Source: Sporobolomyces roseus (lineage: Eukaryota; Basidiomycota; Microbotryomycetes; Sporidiobolales; Sporidiobolaceae). From it: 64,000 nucleotides of DNA. The DNA is taken from the NCBI GenBank assembly GCA_016617785.1, contig JADILM010000011.1, positions 186,001-250,000 on the forward strand, read 5' to 3'. The notes under the pieces were generated by a model that was given only the letters and a program-made list of their open reading frames with translations, was not told the DNA's origin and ran no database searches. This document shows, one piece after another, positions 33,027 to 44,082 of this stretch. Made by a program: the position numbers and the translations under genes. The number at the start of each line of letters is the position of its first letter. Position 1 is the stretch's first letter.

Positions 33027-33574
33027 CCCTTAGCAATATGAGTGAATAGAGGGAATTTGAGGAAGAGGAGGAGGAGGGAGGGAAAAAGGCATGTGGGAGA
33101 TTCTTGGAGCTAGAGGTTTCAGGTTTTCAAGTGTTTTGACATCTCCTTCCGGGAGAGACAGTGTAGCAGCGTGTCGAGCATAACGATTAAAGTGAATAGT
33201 AGAGAAGCAAGAACTGTTCAACCATTTTTTTTTTGCCTTAGAGAAACTCGTCTGTTGCCTTCGAGAGAGCAAGTTGAAAAAGTTGCCTTCGCAGAGGGAT
33301 GCGAGAGGATTCAGGTGTGAAGGAAAGTCAAGCTGTAATTGTTTCGAAGGGAAAAGACTATGTGTACCCCAAAGAGGAACCAGAAAAAAAGGCGAGAGTA
33401 ACGAGAGAGAGAGGGAAGGAAAAGCGTATCATCCTAACGAGAGAGGTGAAGAAGTGAAAAAATGCGAGGGGGTATGCGAAGGGTCGAAGTGAAGGGGCGT
33501 GTAGAGTAGAGGCGGGGAGGGGCAGAGTTGAAGCATGTCGAGTGGGAAGTAGTAGGAAGTAAGGGTTAGGGTTA
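33027..33574. other. MADS promoter region and E2 gene 3' flank
   Basis: About 550 bases. A T-run occurs at about 33226-33234. No coding frame is supported. Confidence 0.5.
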
Positions 33575-34412
33575 TTAGAACATGTCCTCTGCCGATTTCC
33601 TTGCCAACCTCCTAACTTTCTTCTTGTACCCACTCAAATCTTCCCTAACTTCTTTCTGTAAACACCAAACCAGTTCTTCCCATCAGTCAGTTACAATTAA
33701 AGCGAGAGATGGGATAAGAGAGCTAGTGGGACAAACTTACAGCAGCATCTACATTCGCAGGAGAATTACAATCTGGGATTTCTTGACTCAACAAACTTAT
33801 AACACTTATCAACTGTTTTCCCTCCCCATCCCCATGCCTTCTTTCATCAGCTTTTCCCTCCCTCTCGCTCAAAACCATACTCAAAAGAATAAGTTGGGTG
33901 CTTACGATTGATTCAACTCCATGTACAGGTAACCACCTCTCACTCGCTTCTTCATAACCATACTGATCTACTCCAGGTTCATGTAAAATCGAAATACAAA
34001 CTTCTCCACTCTCTTTGTAAATGTTTGGGTGCCACATTTCAGTGAGAAATTTCATCTTTGGTGGACGTAATGGAAAGTCGGGAGGGAAATTGAGGAGTGC
34101 TCGGAAGAACCCTCCTTCGTATAACGTATCTTGAGGTCTATATGTTTATCAAACACGAGTTGAGTAAGTGTTGGGGGGAAGTGGGAGATGGGGGAGAGAG
34201 ACTTACCCGAAAATGGTGATTTCCCATTCGAATACGTTGTCGTCGTCTACTAATCCAGCTGAGAAACCTTCTACTGGATGTTTCCTCAATTCTATCGGGA
34301 CAGAGAGGGAGCGAGAGAGAGGTTAGCATTCACGCGTAGAGATGAAAGTGGGAGATGAAAGTTTACGTTGTAGTTGACGAGTTAGTTGTAGGGACGCTGA
34401 AGAGTTGGCCAT
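33575..34412 (-). CDS. Ubiquitin-conjugating enzyme E2, UBE2G1 type
   Basis: Carries activated ubiquitin as a thioester and passes it to substrates with an E3. Five exons (34367-34412, 34207-34291, 33906-34137, 33741-33812, 33575-33655) give 171 residues, the standard length for this class. Motifs: HPVEGFSAGLVDDDNVFEWE, FGPQDTLYEGGFF, FPLRPPKMKF, EMWHPNIY (HPN), active-site Cys in VCISILHEPG, and the acidic loop after it (VDQYGYEEASERWLPVHGVE) that marks the UBE2G1 / UBE2G2 / Cdc34 group. The sequence is closest in memory to UBE2G1 and fission yeast Ubc15. It starts head-to-head with the ALKBH6-like gene, 277 bases apart. Confidence 0.94.
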
Positions 34413-34689
34413 GATTAGCTTGTGAGTGTTTGCTAGATGAGGAGAGGCAGGCAAGAGGTAGGAGAGAGAGACGGGAGATGGGAACAAGTCGGTGGCGTGT
34501 TCCGCGTAAGGGGAGAGCTAGAGGGTAGAGTCGCGTTTGATCTAGTCTGTACTGAAGCTTGTTAGACACTAGACGAGTGACTGGAGAGGTAAAATGAGAG
34601 AGAGAGAGAAGCAAGGAACTGTTCCGAATCTCATAGATTCAACTCTCTCTCTCTCTCTCTCTCTCTTCACTCTCGCCTTGCTCCTGCTT
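34413..34689. promoter_or_regulatory. Divergent promoter, E2 / ALKBH6-like
   Basis: 277 bases between opposing start codons. It contains a CT repeat of about 12 units at 34643-34666, right before the ALKBH6-like ATG. If translation of that gene began at the earlier in-frame ATG (34594), the CT repeat would encode an LSLSLSLF stretch; the later ATG at 34690 looks more natural. Confidence 0.55.
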
Positions 34690-35846
34690 ATGCCTTCTCC
34701 TCTCCATGAGATCCCTACTCACGGGATCCCCTCCTTGCGAATAATTTATGATTTCATCTCACCTTCTGAACAATCCCACCTCGTCCGAGTAAGCACTTCT
34801 CTCCTTCTCCCCCTCTCCCTACTGACCCTCTTCAAGATGAAACAGCATATAGATCAGGTAGGTGGTACAGTCACACAAGAAGAACATTTCGAATTGATCG
34901 CCAAATCGAAACACAACAAGAATTGGGGATGGAAAGAGTTGAACGGTAGGAGGTCCATGGTTTGGGGTGGAACCATTTTACCCACTTCAAACGCACTCGT
35001 ACCAACTCCTTTTCCCAAATTCATGCAAGGTGAATGGCCAGATTTGTTGAAGAGGATCGCAAAGACTCGAGTTTATGATAAGTGGACTTGTAAAGACGAG
35101 GCAATAGATCAGGAATGGAAAGATGAGATGAAAGGTACAGAGAGGGGTCCAAATCATGTGAGTTGCGAAACGAAGGGCTAAACGGACAGAAGGAGATTTC
35201 GCAAGAGCTGATCGAGATTCGTTTGCATTCCGGTTCGTATTCACAGTGCTTGGTGAACGAATATTTACCCTCACAAGGGATCCTCCCACACACAGATGGA
35301 CCCGCTTACCTCCCTTGCACAACAACTATCTCTCTCTCATCCCATTCGATTCTCTCACTCCGTCGACCTCCCTCCTCTCCCTCTCCCTCTCCCGATCAAA
35401 TAGATAAACTCGACATCTTCCTCCCCTCACGAAGCCTACTAGTACTCGAAGGAGAATTGTACAGTGAATGGTTACATGGGATTCAACCACTCCCTGTCAG
35501 CCCAATCGAGAGTTTGCGGAATTGTCAGAATTGGGGATCGTGGTGGGTATGGTTGGAATCGAATGAATCTGTTGGATCGGAAGTGACTAGGAAGGAATTG
35601 GGTTTCGAGGATGTTGAGCGAGGGATCGAGAAATTGAGCGTGATTTCAGAGGAAGAGGGAGAAGAGAAGGAGGAGAGAGCGGAAACGGAGCAAGAGAAGA
35701 AAAAGCTAGTGAGGGAGATGAGGAAGAAGATGGAGAGTATGGAGGGGTGGAAGAGGGAGAAGAGGATCAGTTTGACTTGTCGAAGAGCGGCGGGGAAAGT
35801 GAGGGATTTGAGTGGATTGTTGGGAAAGATGAAGGGTCGCAAATGA
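34690..35846 (+). CDS. ALKBH6: AlkB-family Fe(II)/2-oxoglutarate dioxygenase, ALKBH6-like
   Basis: AlkB-type dioxygenases remove alkyl groups from nucleic acids or protein; the ALKBH6 branch is poorly characterised. The start MPSPLHEIPTHGIPSLRII leads to FISPSEQSHLVR. An intron with donor at 34790 follows; its acceptor is unclear (before 34836 or after 34857, both near CAG/AAG). Then come KNWGWKELNGRRSMVWGG (the NWGG motif), an intron from 35158 to 35246, and the catalytic core CLVNEYLPSQGILPHTDGPA (His and Asp ligands), CTTTISLSSHSIL, SRSLLVLEGELYSEWLHGI (second His). The C-terminal exon adds about 80 highly charged residues (EEEGEEKEERAETEQEKKK) before a conserved-looking RISLTCRRAAGK with the 2-oxoglutarate-binding Arg. 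The charged insert is unusual for the family. Confidence 0.9.
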
Positions 35847-36081
35847 GGTGGGATCCGTCAAATGTCAATACGAGTTCACAACGTTCTCATCGAAGGAGGT
35901 CCACAACCGCCAGAGAGCGAACGAGGAGGAGGAAGCGCTCTAAAGGAGCTCTTTTAGTCAACTCGACGAAATCTTTCGAAATCGGAGAGGCAAGCGAACA
36001 AACTCGGCAGAGCAGATATGTGACAGATAGTCGAACATCGATACATTAGATCGCTCTACTCGACACCAATTCCATCCCTCC
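35847..36081. other. Tail-to-tail gap, ALKBH6-like and membrane protein
   Basis: 235 bases between convergent stop codons; no gene supported. Confidence 0.4.
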
Positions 36082-36922
36082 CTACGCCCATTCGACGCTT
36101 CCCGTCTCTCCACCATTCCAGCTCGTAACTCCCTCTCCCGCTTCCTCCCATCCTTCCCCTACTACGCTTCCTTCAGCTATGGCACTCATATCTTGCGAAG
36201 GCACAACTTTCCCCCATTCACTCGTCGCCGTCGCCTCGTTCTCAGGTATCGTCCACTCGGTCGTTTCCACTGGAGTCGGTTCCCAACTCGACGGCACAGG
36301 GGTCCACAGCACCTCACTCGTCTGAGCCTCACTCGTCGACCGCTCCGTGCTAGCACTACTAACTTCAACCTTAGCACTCACCAATTCCTTGCCCTTGCCC
36401 TCTCCCTCTCCCGATTTCCCCTTCCCAAACAATCCCAATCCCAATCCAATTCCCAGCGCGATTCCAATCACAATCAACACTCCCAATCCTCCCACCGCAA
36501 CAACCAACTTCCTCCTCCTGCTCCTTTCAAACCCCTTCGTATTTCTCTCTTCATCCCCCTCTTCATCTTCCCCCTCCTCGGCACTAACTCCTAACAATCT
36601 CTTACGACTCTCGATTTCCCTCGCTCGTTTCTCATACCCCTCTGCAGCTTTCCTCCTAGTACTACTACTACCGATCGTCTCGTTAATCGGAGGAATTGGA
36701 ATCGGAATTGAGGAATAAGAACGAGTCGAGGAAGAGTTTCGTTCGGGGAGAGATAAGAGGGTGGTATCATACCCTTCCTGTAACATCATTTTTTGGGATC
36801 AGGACGAGTATGGGAAGGAGAAGAGAGGGAAAGGGAAAGAGGAAAGGAGGGGAACGTACTTGAATTTCTTCCCTAGTCAAAGGGATCGAATCGAGCGCAT
36901 TCTCTCTGCGCGGAGGGGACAT
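36082..36922 (-). CDS. Single-pass membrane protein, unknown function
   Basis: Exon 1 (36860-36922, MSPPRRENALDSIPLTREEIQ) is joined to exon 2 (36082-36777) by an intron of 82 bases; 252 residues. The cytoplasmic-looking N-half is rich in S, R and E (RKAAEGYEKRAREIESRKRL, then EEGEDEEGDEER). One transmembrane helix at about residues 112-138 consists of V, G, I and L (VVAVGGLGVLIVIGIALGIG), preceded by RSRRRK, which suggests an N-in, C-out orientation. The outer half is S-, T-, E- and W-rich with repeated W motifs (VLWTPVPSSWEPTP, TEWTIPE, TSEWGKVVPS). No known domain. Such proteins with Ser/Thr-rich outer parts can be wall sensors, but Cys motifs typical of the Wsc type are missing. Confidence 0.7.
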
Positions 36923-37513
36923 GGAGTGATAGAGAGACTAGGAACACTCTGATAGATGGGAGGGAGATTGAAAGGGAAAGGGGAAGGGGAGAAGGAGAAA
37001 GATGTTGAGAGGGATTTTAGAGGAGGATTTTTTCGTTTGTCCCCGCGGATCTGGCGGAGATGGACGACGACGATGAAAAATGGAGGATCTGTCTACGATC
37101 AGCTTGTACGAAAGAGGACAGAAGGGTTGTGGAAGTAGCGATTTTTTGTACAAATTCACAATGTCTTCGCGGAAATGTCAAATCTCGACCGTCGTAGCTC
37201 TTCCCTCGCACGACACGAAGAGTGTATGTAATCCGATCAAACCCAAATGTCCTTACAACAGCCCCAAAGAGAGAGAAAAGAGAGAAGGCTACAAGAAACG
37301 AACGAAGAATAGAGTTAAGGGAGAGATCAGAATCGTACAGAGCGATTTCCGAGTGCATAAGAGAGAGAGAGGAGGATACCCGCAACGCCGGCGGTAGAGA
37401 TTATTCTAGGGGTATACTAAACTGAAGAAAGTAGAGAGATAGAGGAAGTGGAGAAGAAGAGCGAAAGAAGGGGGATATAGGATGCTCAGTTATGGAGGAG
37501 AAGTCGGGGAGAA
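36923..37513. other. Gap between membrane protein promoter and wall-protein 3' flank
   Basis: 590 bases with no supported gene; purine-rich on the plus strand near 36950-37010. Confidence 0.45.
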
Positions 37514-38428
37514 TTAAGCGAGGGTGAAGGCGGCGACAGTGAGTGCCGACAGGAGAGCGAAGGTTGATCCAACGATCGAGGAAGCAGAATTGGTGTTGCT
37601 TGCTGCGTTCGCTGCTACTCCTGAAACTTGAGGAGAGACGGATCCGGTGGTCAAGAGAGGGACGGTGGCTGTTGAAATAGGGGTCGAGGCAGCGTCGTAA
37701 GTGGGACGGCTTGAGGCGGTAGAGGAGATGGAAGAGGTCGAAGAGGCTCGGGAAACGGATTTCGTCGATTCTCCAGCTGCGATTGTACCAGTAACGGTTG
37801 CGAGTCCCTCAGTTTGACAGCTATGGAGAAAATTTCGATCAGGATCTAGCAGAGGAGAGGAGAGTGGAGTCCTAGACGTACAGATCAACGAAAGAATTGT
37901 AGGAAACGACAACTTGGGTAGCGTTTTGAGTAGATTTCGTTGAAGTCGAGATGGCGGCGGCGCAAGATCTCAAGTCGCCGAGGGTTTGCGTAGAACAAGC
38001 GCAAGCAGCGATCGACGCTTGATCAGTTCCTTTCGCGCAGGTCTATCATTGCGAAACGAGTTGGAATTTGATCAGTTTTTATTCGGAATCTCCCAAAAAG
38101 TCAAGTTTTGTTGAGAACTCACCTCTAAATCAGCGAGGGGTACTGAACAAGCCTTCTCTGACTTGACGGTTTGGTAGGAGAAGAGGTCCTGAAGGTAGGA
38201 GGATTGGGAAACGGTAGGCGCTCTCTTGGCCAAGAGGGAAACATCGTTCGAGATGCGGGTAGAGGAGAAGGGAGAGGGAGCAGCAGATACGAGGCCTATA
38301 AGAAAGTATGAGAGCGTTAGTTAATCCAGGAGAAGTGAGAGGAGCCGGGAAACAACAACGCGTTGTTTGAAGTGGAATGGGAGAAACTCACCAGTCGCGA
38401 CGAGGGTGACAAAGATTGAGGAAAGCAT
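37514..38428 (-). CDS. Secreted GPI-anchored cell-wall protein with few cysteines
   Basis: The ATG at 38428 starts a signal peptide split by an intron (MLSSIFVTLVATG, then LVSAAPSPFSS). The mature part reads ACSVPLADLE, TCAKGTDQASIAACAC, DLRSCAAAIS, NSFVDLCQTEG: six cysteines, fewer than the eight of a CFEM domain and differently spaced. After that the sequence is S-, T- and A-rich (likely O-mannosylated), ending in a hydrophobic GPI signal (STFALLSALTVAAFTLA). At least three introns; the ASIAACACSTQTLGD part is the best-conserved-looking segment. Wall or surface location is inferred from signal and anchor. Its function is unknown. Confidence 0.72.
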
Positions 38429-39223
38429 AACTTGATTAACGAATGTAGAGAGTAAAGACTGGAGAGAGCTGATTGAAGGAGAGAGAGAGAAAGAGAAAAA
38501 GAGGGAAGTTGGAAAACAGGAGTGAGAAAAAGGTTCCCTCCCTCAAAAAAGATCGACCAAGTCGAAATTGAAAACTTGCTCAGAAGGGAAAGAAGGAATC
38601 GCTTCCGACTCCCCCGGTCGAGAGGTCTCATCTCTATGAACTTCCCAGCTTCCTTCTCGAGTAAGCAGCTCAGTCGAGTTTCGAGGTCAGACCCTCATTT
38701 TTTCATCTTTTGACTGTCCCTTTCCCTCAGGACCTTGTATCTTGCTTGTATCGCATCGCGGGATAGATCCTCGCTTCCCTTTCCTTTGCCCGACGGAGAT
38801 CAACCCGCATCTCAGAGAACGGCGACTGAGAGAAGCCGGAACGAGGGAGAGCTGAGACGGCAAAGTCGAAACGAAATGAAGAGGAAGTGAGCTTTGCGAA
38901 CGCGAGATTGCCTGTTCGAGCTGAGTATCGCTTCAAGTCTACTCCTCAACACACCTGAGCAGCGGATCGAGCGGCTCGGAAGAGTCAGAGAGGGGGAAAG
39001 CGAGAGATAACTCTTTTGAACGATTGCACCTTCTCAAGCTCCATCTTGCTATACCTGAGCAAAGCGACCTCTTACTAGACACTACGTCATAGAGGCTGTA
39101 TTCGATCGACAAAAGGATCAGAAGAAGTAACCTTGAGAAGAGGAAGAAATCACTTACGACAGAACTTCCTCGACGATTCCCAACCCGTTTCTCTTCATTC
39201 CAATGTCACATCCGCTGCTTCCT
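38429..39223. other. 0.8 kb without a supported gene
   Basis: Promoter of the wall protein on the left and the 3' flank of F-box copy F on the right. Short open frames have no domain and no splice partners. Confidence 0.5.
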
Positions 39224-40708
39224 TCACTTCCTCACACTCCTCAAGTCCAATGCAAACCAGTCTTGTTCCGGTAATTCTGTCTCGACGATTTCGAGCTCGT
39301 TCAGTTTGATCGAACAAGGAGGGAAGCCGTCTTCGAGACCCTCGCTCCTAACTTGCCGTAAGCCTACCATGTCGATAAAGTAGGTGGCGATGATGGCTCG
39401 ATTGTTCGCCTCGAGATGATAGTCATCGACCGTTTGAAGAGCTGAAAGTACTCCTCCTCCGACAGTAATCCCGTTCTCCTTTCCAACCTCGATCAGACGC
39501 TTCAAACCCAACACTTCCAGCTTGACACTATCGCTTCGCTTTGGCAACTTCCAATCGCTCATCCCGACTCGACACCTCTGTAATTCCCTCCTGGCATCAA
39601 AACCTGGCGTCGAGGGAGAGGAGATCTTTTCGCCGATACGACCAGTGTCGGCGTCGAGAATGAACGTCTTGAGGAAGAGTAGTCGATCCGGTCCAGAGAC
39701 GAGGGGAAGTAAGTTGTCAGGTTCGAGAAGCCCTTGACCAAGATGAATTTCGACGAGAAGAGGAAGTTTGAGAAGAGTTGAGGGGATACTGCTGGAATAG
39801 CAGTAGTTTCCGAGATGGAGGGATCGGAGTTGGGTGAAACCTTCGAGCGGAACCTCGTCGCGAGCTATTCCGCCGCCTTCGAATGAGATGGAGAGAGATA
39901 CAAGCGAGTTCGGGTGCTGCGACAAAGAGGCATAAAAACACACTGGTCCAACGTACGTGCTGTGCAACTCTAGATGCTCAAGTGTGGAACAGCGAGCCGT
40001 CAGACGCGCGACCGATTGATCTTCAGCTCCTGGACCCTCGACGCGAAGTCTCCGCAAACGAGACAGTGATAGCTTTTGAGCATTCTGGACGCCCTCATTA
40101 TCGACGACCGCCCAGCCGTGAAGCTCGAGGGAGACAAGACTCGGCAAGCTTTCGAGGTCGGCTAGTTGTTCGAGGTCGATACATTCGGTGTCCTCATCGC
40201 TGTAATGCGAGACAATCGAGACAGCAAGGAATTCGAGGCGGCGAGAGAGATGGAGTATGTCGGTGGGCTGCAACGAAAGGGGCGTGATGAGGGGTACATA
40301 TAGGTTGATGAGGTTCGGGAGGAAAGGTAGCAGGGATCGGAGGAAGTCGATATCCTCTTGAGAATCGGAATCACAGGAAGGGAGCGAAAGAGATCTGACG
40401 AGTTTTCCTTTGTATGATCCAGTCGAGAGACATTGGAGGAAGAGGGAACATGAGTGTCCGGAGTAGAGCGAAATCTTCGAATAGAGGTGTTTCTCGAAGA
40501 AGGGGAAGAGATGTTTCGAGAGGGGAGCAGTAGGTGCAAGGTCTTTGTAAGCGTATTCGAAGATGACATGGAGGAGTTCGTTGGGAAGGAAGGAGAAGTA
40601 ATCGGTTCGAGGGGAAGACTGAGGAGAGGGAGAGGTCAATCAGCTTGGAGAGACAGCGGGGAGACCTGGAGAGCTTACCTGATTCGTTTCTAATGGCTCA
40701 GAAGTCAT
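39224..40708 (-). CDS. F-box protein, family copy F (intact)
   Basis: Downstream member of unit 3. Exon 1 (40679-40708, MTSEPLETNQ) differs most in sequence from the other first exons but keeps the 30-base length and phase 0; the 60-base intron is followed by exon 2 (39224-40618); 474 residues. F-box YFSFLPNELLHVIFEYAYKD with PLSKHLFPFFEKHLYSKISL. The middle has LRRLRVEGPGAEDQ and LEHLELHS. The C-terminal part includes YHLEANNRAIIATYF and LNELEIVETELPEQDWFALD. It lacks the LPPLDLDSL motif of B, D and G, as expected for a downstream member. No damage is visible. Confidence 0.87.
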
Positions 40709-41582
40709 CCTATACTAATCTCGAGTCGATCTGAGTCGAGGAAGGGAAGGGCGGGAACGAGAGAGATGAAAGAATCGAAACAGCTCTTGGACCTCGATCA
40801 GTCACTCCGAATAGCTGGATGAACAGCTAGAGACTATCGAAGACCTATCAACATACTTCTGAGAGCGCGACTGCTCGCTATCGATTGATCCCTCTCCTTT
40901 CCCTCTTCTCTCATCCTCTCGACTCGACTTCTTCAATCTCGCTCAAGCACCTCCGAAAAGCAGGGGCTCCCATCCGAATGGAGTCTGATCCACTACACGT
41001 AAGAGAGAGGACATCGAAGCAATAGTAGGAAGCGGGGGAATAGACGATATTCGATTTCGCAGGAGACACGGGTAGCTGAGATCCGCTAGTTCCAGTCCGT
41101 TGTTGAGGTGTACGACGGGTCAAGGAAGGGATCGACTCTACGGGAAGTTTCGAAAGGGAGCGAGTCATTTGAATCGAGGCAATGAAAGTACGAAAGATCT
41201 CGCGAGAAGAGTCGTAGAGTAGTCTGTTTGACAGAGTCATGCAAGGCAGCTACGACGTTACTCACTCTGTCTCTTTTCACCGTCGTAGGAACACGAGTCG
41301 TCGATGAGAGTAAGCGGCAGCGGAATAGAGAGCAAGGTAACGTCCATTTCGCAAACTTCCGTCGAATACAGCCTCTCATCGTTCGCAAAATTCAACGGCG
41401 GCTCTCTCGCCTGGAGACACTCTAGAACTCTCGCACGAGTCATCATTCGTGAGAGAGTAAAGGTAGTATCATTACGTTTCGGCAAAGCAAGCGATTACAT
41501 ATTCATTCCCGTTCTTTCCTCGTTCCCTCGATCAAGCGTTTTCATCCTCTTTCCTTCCCTTCCCTTCACTCCGCCCAATCCT
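40709..41582 (-). repeat. Conserved inter-gene module, unit 3
   Basis: Spacer of 874 bases between copies G and F, read on the minus strand. It matches unit 1 almost throughout: ACTCGCACG-type start region, CAGCCTCTCATCGT, GTTTGACAGA with TCATGCAAGG, GTTGAGGTGTACGACGGGTC, CAGGAGACACGGGTAGCTGA, AGCGATTACA / AAGCGATTACATA near the G end and the promoter block beside F. The lengths (872, 852, 874) are nearly equal in the three units, which argues for duplication of complete two-gene units rather than independent gene copies. Confidence 0.82.
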
Positions 41583-43096
41583 TCATTCCTTATTCTTCAA
41601 GCTCAACACAAACCAATCTCGTTCCGGAAGATCGATTTCGACGAGTTCGAGTCGGTTGATGTCGAGGGAATCGAGGTCGAGAGGGGGAAGAGAGACTCCA
41701 GCACGGCCAGCTGCTCTCCAAATATCCTGCAGACTCTCCAAGTGTTTTTTTCGGTAGGCTGTCACAATTACCCTATTATTTGCCTCGATGTGATAATCCG
41801 TAATCATTCTAACCGCAGACTCCAAATTCCCTCTCAAGGTCAATCCATTCTCCTCTGCGATACTTTGCAACCGTTTCAAATCGAGTACGTTGGACGTGTC
41901 ATTGTCTTCCGTTCCAGGTAAGCCCCAATCCCCCATGAGCAACCCGTACCGCGAAAAGTCGGATTTGAAATCGAAACTAAAATCAGAAGCGACTGTCGAT
42001 GGTTTCGGAATTCGAGAACCGGTTGGTCCCTCGTCCAAGTCGAGCGTGAGGCGCTGCAGGGAAGCGAGACGAGAGGGTCCGACAACGTGAGACTGAAGAG
42101 GGAGAGGATCGAGCGTGCCGTGATCGAGATGAAGTTCAGTGAGGAGTGGAAGCTGCTGAAGTGCAGTGAAGAGCTTCCTTGAGTAACACCCTTCTCCAAG
42201 GTGAAGGTAACGTAGCTGGGTGAGGCGAGAGAGGAGTGAGTCGACGGGAGCTTGGGTGCGTTGTGCACCGTGAAGGTGGAGGGACTGAAGTGTCGAAGGT
42301 AGTGGAGGAAGCCTCGTCCCGAACTCGGGACCTTCATCGTAATCGGAGTCGAGCTCGAGGTGAAGCACGGAGGGACAGGTATCGAGCAAGAACTTGACGA
42401 TTTCGACATCGGCTCCCGGACCTTGTACCTTGAGCCTGGAGACGCAGGGTAGAAGCGTAGTTTCTGAGCGAAGGATGTATTGTGGTTCCGAATCTTGCCA
42501 ATCGTTGATCCTGAGTTGTTGAAGAGCGGGAAGTGCAGAGAAATGCGCGAGTAAATCGAGACTGATCAAGTTATCAGGTCCTCTGTCGGGGAGACTGGTT
42601 TCGAGGGCCTGAAGAAGCGGAAGGAATGAAGGCGAGTCGATGAGAGGGCTGATCGCAGTGCACAGAGTGGAGAGGGAAGGTGCATCAAGTTTGATCAGAT
42701 TGGGAAGAAGGGAAAGCAATCGACGTATTTTGCTTGCGAGCGCTGAAGAGTCGGGACCGGCATCTGATGAAGCGGGGAGCTGGAGAACTCGAACGAAGTG
42801 TCCTTTGGCTGGAGTTCTGCAGATCGTGAGGTGGAGTTGCTCGGAGCGAGAGAGCGAAGAGCGTGGGATGTGACGAAACAGGTGTTTCTCGAAGAAGGAG
42901 AAGAGACGCTTCGAAAGGGGGGCGGTAGGGCGAGAATCTCCGTAAGCGTAATGGAAGATGTCATCGAGGAGTTCATTGGGGAGAGAGGAGAAATGGTCGA
43001 TTTGAGGGGAAGACTGAGGAAAAGAGAGGTCAGCACAGAGAGTGTAGGGAGGATTTTGAGGCTTACTAGTCTCGAATCTGAGGGTACTGGAGCCAT
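41583..43096 (-). CDS. F-box protein, family copy G (intact)
   Basis: Upstream member of unit 3. Exon 1 (43067-43096, MAPVPSDSRL), 53-base intron, exon 2 (41583-43013); 486 residues. F-box HFSSLPNELLDDIFHYAY followed by PLSKRLFSFFEKHLFRHI. Leucine-rich segments LLSLLPNLIKLDAPS, LQQLRINDW, VLHLELDSDYDEG, LRYLHLGEGC. Then GDWGLPGTEDND, YHIEANNRVIVTAY, and LPPLDLDSLDINRLELVE with DWFVLSLKNKE. The ATG and first ten residues are almost identical to exon 1 of copy A although A is a downstream member, so promoter ends may have been exchanged between copies. Confidence 0.87.
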
Positions 43097-43527
43097 CCTA
43101 GATCACTTCGAGTCGTTCTGAGTTGCTGAAGTGAAGGGCGGGAACGAGAGAGATGAAAGAATCGAAACAGCTCTTGACCCTCGACCAACCACTTTGAACA
43201 ATCTGACAGACCAGACTGACAGTACAATGGAGCGAGGGAGTTTCGTCGGACCTCCTTTGCAACCCTGCGATCCCTTTAGTCGCTGCGTTCGCTTCCTCGA
43301 CGCTTCCAACCTCCTTTCAAGCTGGACTAAGCGCTTCCTGCGTCGATCTCCAGCTGGCTAGTGACTCAAGGGGTTGATGAACTACTGCAAACCTGCTCGT
43401 GCTATTCTCTTGACCGAGTCCGTGCTGCACGCTTCGTTGTTTCGCACGGTTTTCGTTTCTTGTCTGCTCCTCCTCATTCTGTCCTCACTCTTGAAGAGTC
43501 AACATACGTCGATCAGCTCTAGCACCC
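43097..43527. promoter_or_regulatory. F-box copy G promoter and flank
   Basis: The first 100 bases hold the family promoter on the minus strand (TGAAGTGAAGGGCGGGAACG, GAAAGAATCGAAACAGCTCT, TGACCCTCGACCAACCACTT), nearly the same as that of copy C. Beyond 43200 nothing is recognised. Confidence 0.55.
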
Positions 43528-44082
43528 TTATCTGTTGGTGCTGTAGGAGGCTATGTGGCCCTGCGTCGTTTCGGCTTCGAAGGAGTCGATTCTGCGATTG
43601 CGATTGCTGAATCTTCGCTGCTCTCGACGACTTCGGACGCTGAATCTAGTCAGATTAGAACCTCTAGACGCCCTCATTTCCATCGACGACGACTACGAAA
43701 TGACTTCGTCAAGTTGAGCACTGAACACCCTTGTCAGCTTGTCTTCTTTTCTTCGCTCTTCTGGTCGTCCCTCGCATTTGATTTGACGACCGAGGATTGA
43801 AGCCTTTCGATGCAGGTACAGATCTCTCCACGTTACTCATCGTATAGTAGAGAGACCAGAGCATAGACTCAAGCGTCGGAAAGATTGCGAAACCCTCGAA
43901 CTTGGGAAAGCTTAACGTTGTCTTTCGATAAGCGCTACATTGCCATCCGAATCCATCCAACTGATCCAGCCACATGAGAGCTTGAGCGAGCTCGAGCAAT
44001 TCCTTTCTTGCGACAATCAGTGTTCGCGCTCTCTCTCTCTCTCGTATCTCTCGCTTCCTACCCGTATTGCGTGATCTCCCAT
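43528..44082 (-). CDS. Possible small gene of unknown function
   Basis: Weak call. The ATG at 44082 gives MGDHAIR up to donor GTAGGA; an acceptor AAAG before GAATTGCTCGAG leads into an open exon ELLELAQALMWLDQLDGF, then QCSAYRKTTLSFPKF and FPTLESMLWSLYYTM, ending at a GT donor after NVERS. A further exon after TTTCGTAG could run RASRGSNLTRFSVRS to a TAA at 43528-43530. The amino acid make-up of the central exon (W, Y, F, L spaced as in a folded helix bundle) is unlike random frames nearby, and splice phases agree. I recognise no family. It may be a remnant. Confidence 0.25.

Noticed and set aside
34594..34689. Signal peptide from the upstream ATG of the ALKBH6-like gene (LSLSLSLFTLALLLL)
   Set aside because: The hydrophobic stretch comes from a CT microsatellite in the 5' UTR; an AlkB enzyme is not expected to be secreted and the ATG at 34690 fits better.
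37514..38428. CFEM domain in the GPI protein
   Set aside because: Only six cysteines are visible and the spacing does not fit the eight-Cys CFEM pattern.
2638..43096. F-box units as transposon-borne cargo
   Set aside because: No transposase, reverse transcriptase, terminal inverted repeats or target-site duplications were seen around the units; ordinary segmental duplication is sufficient.
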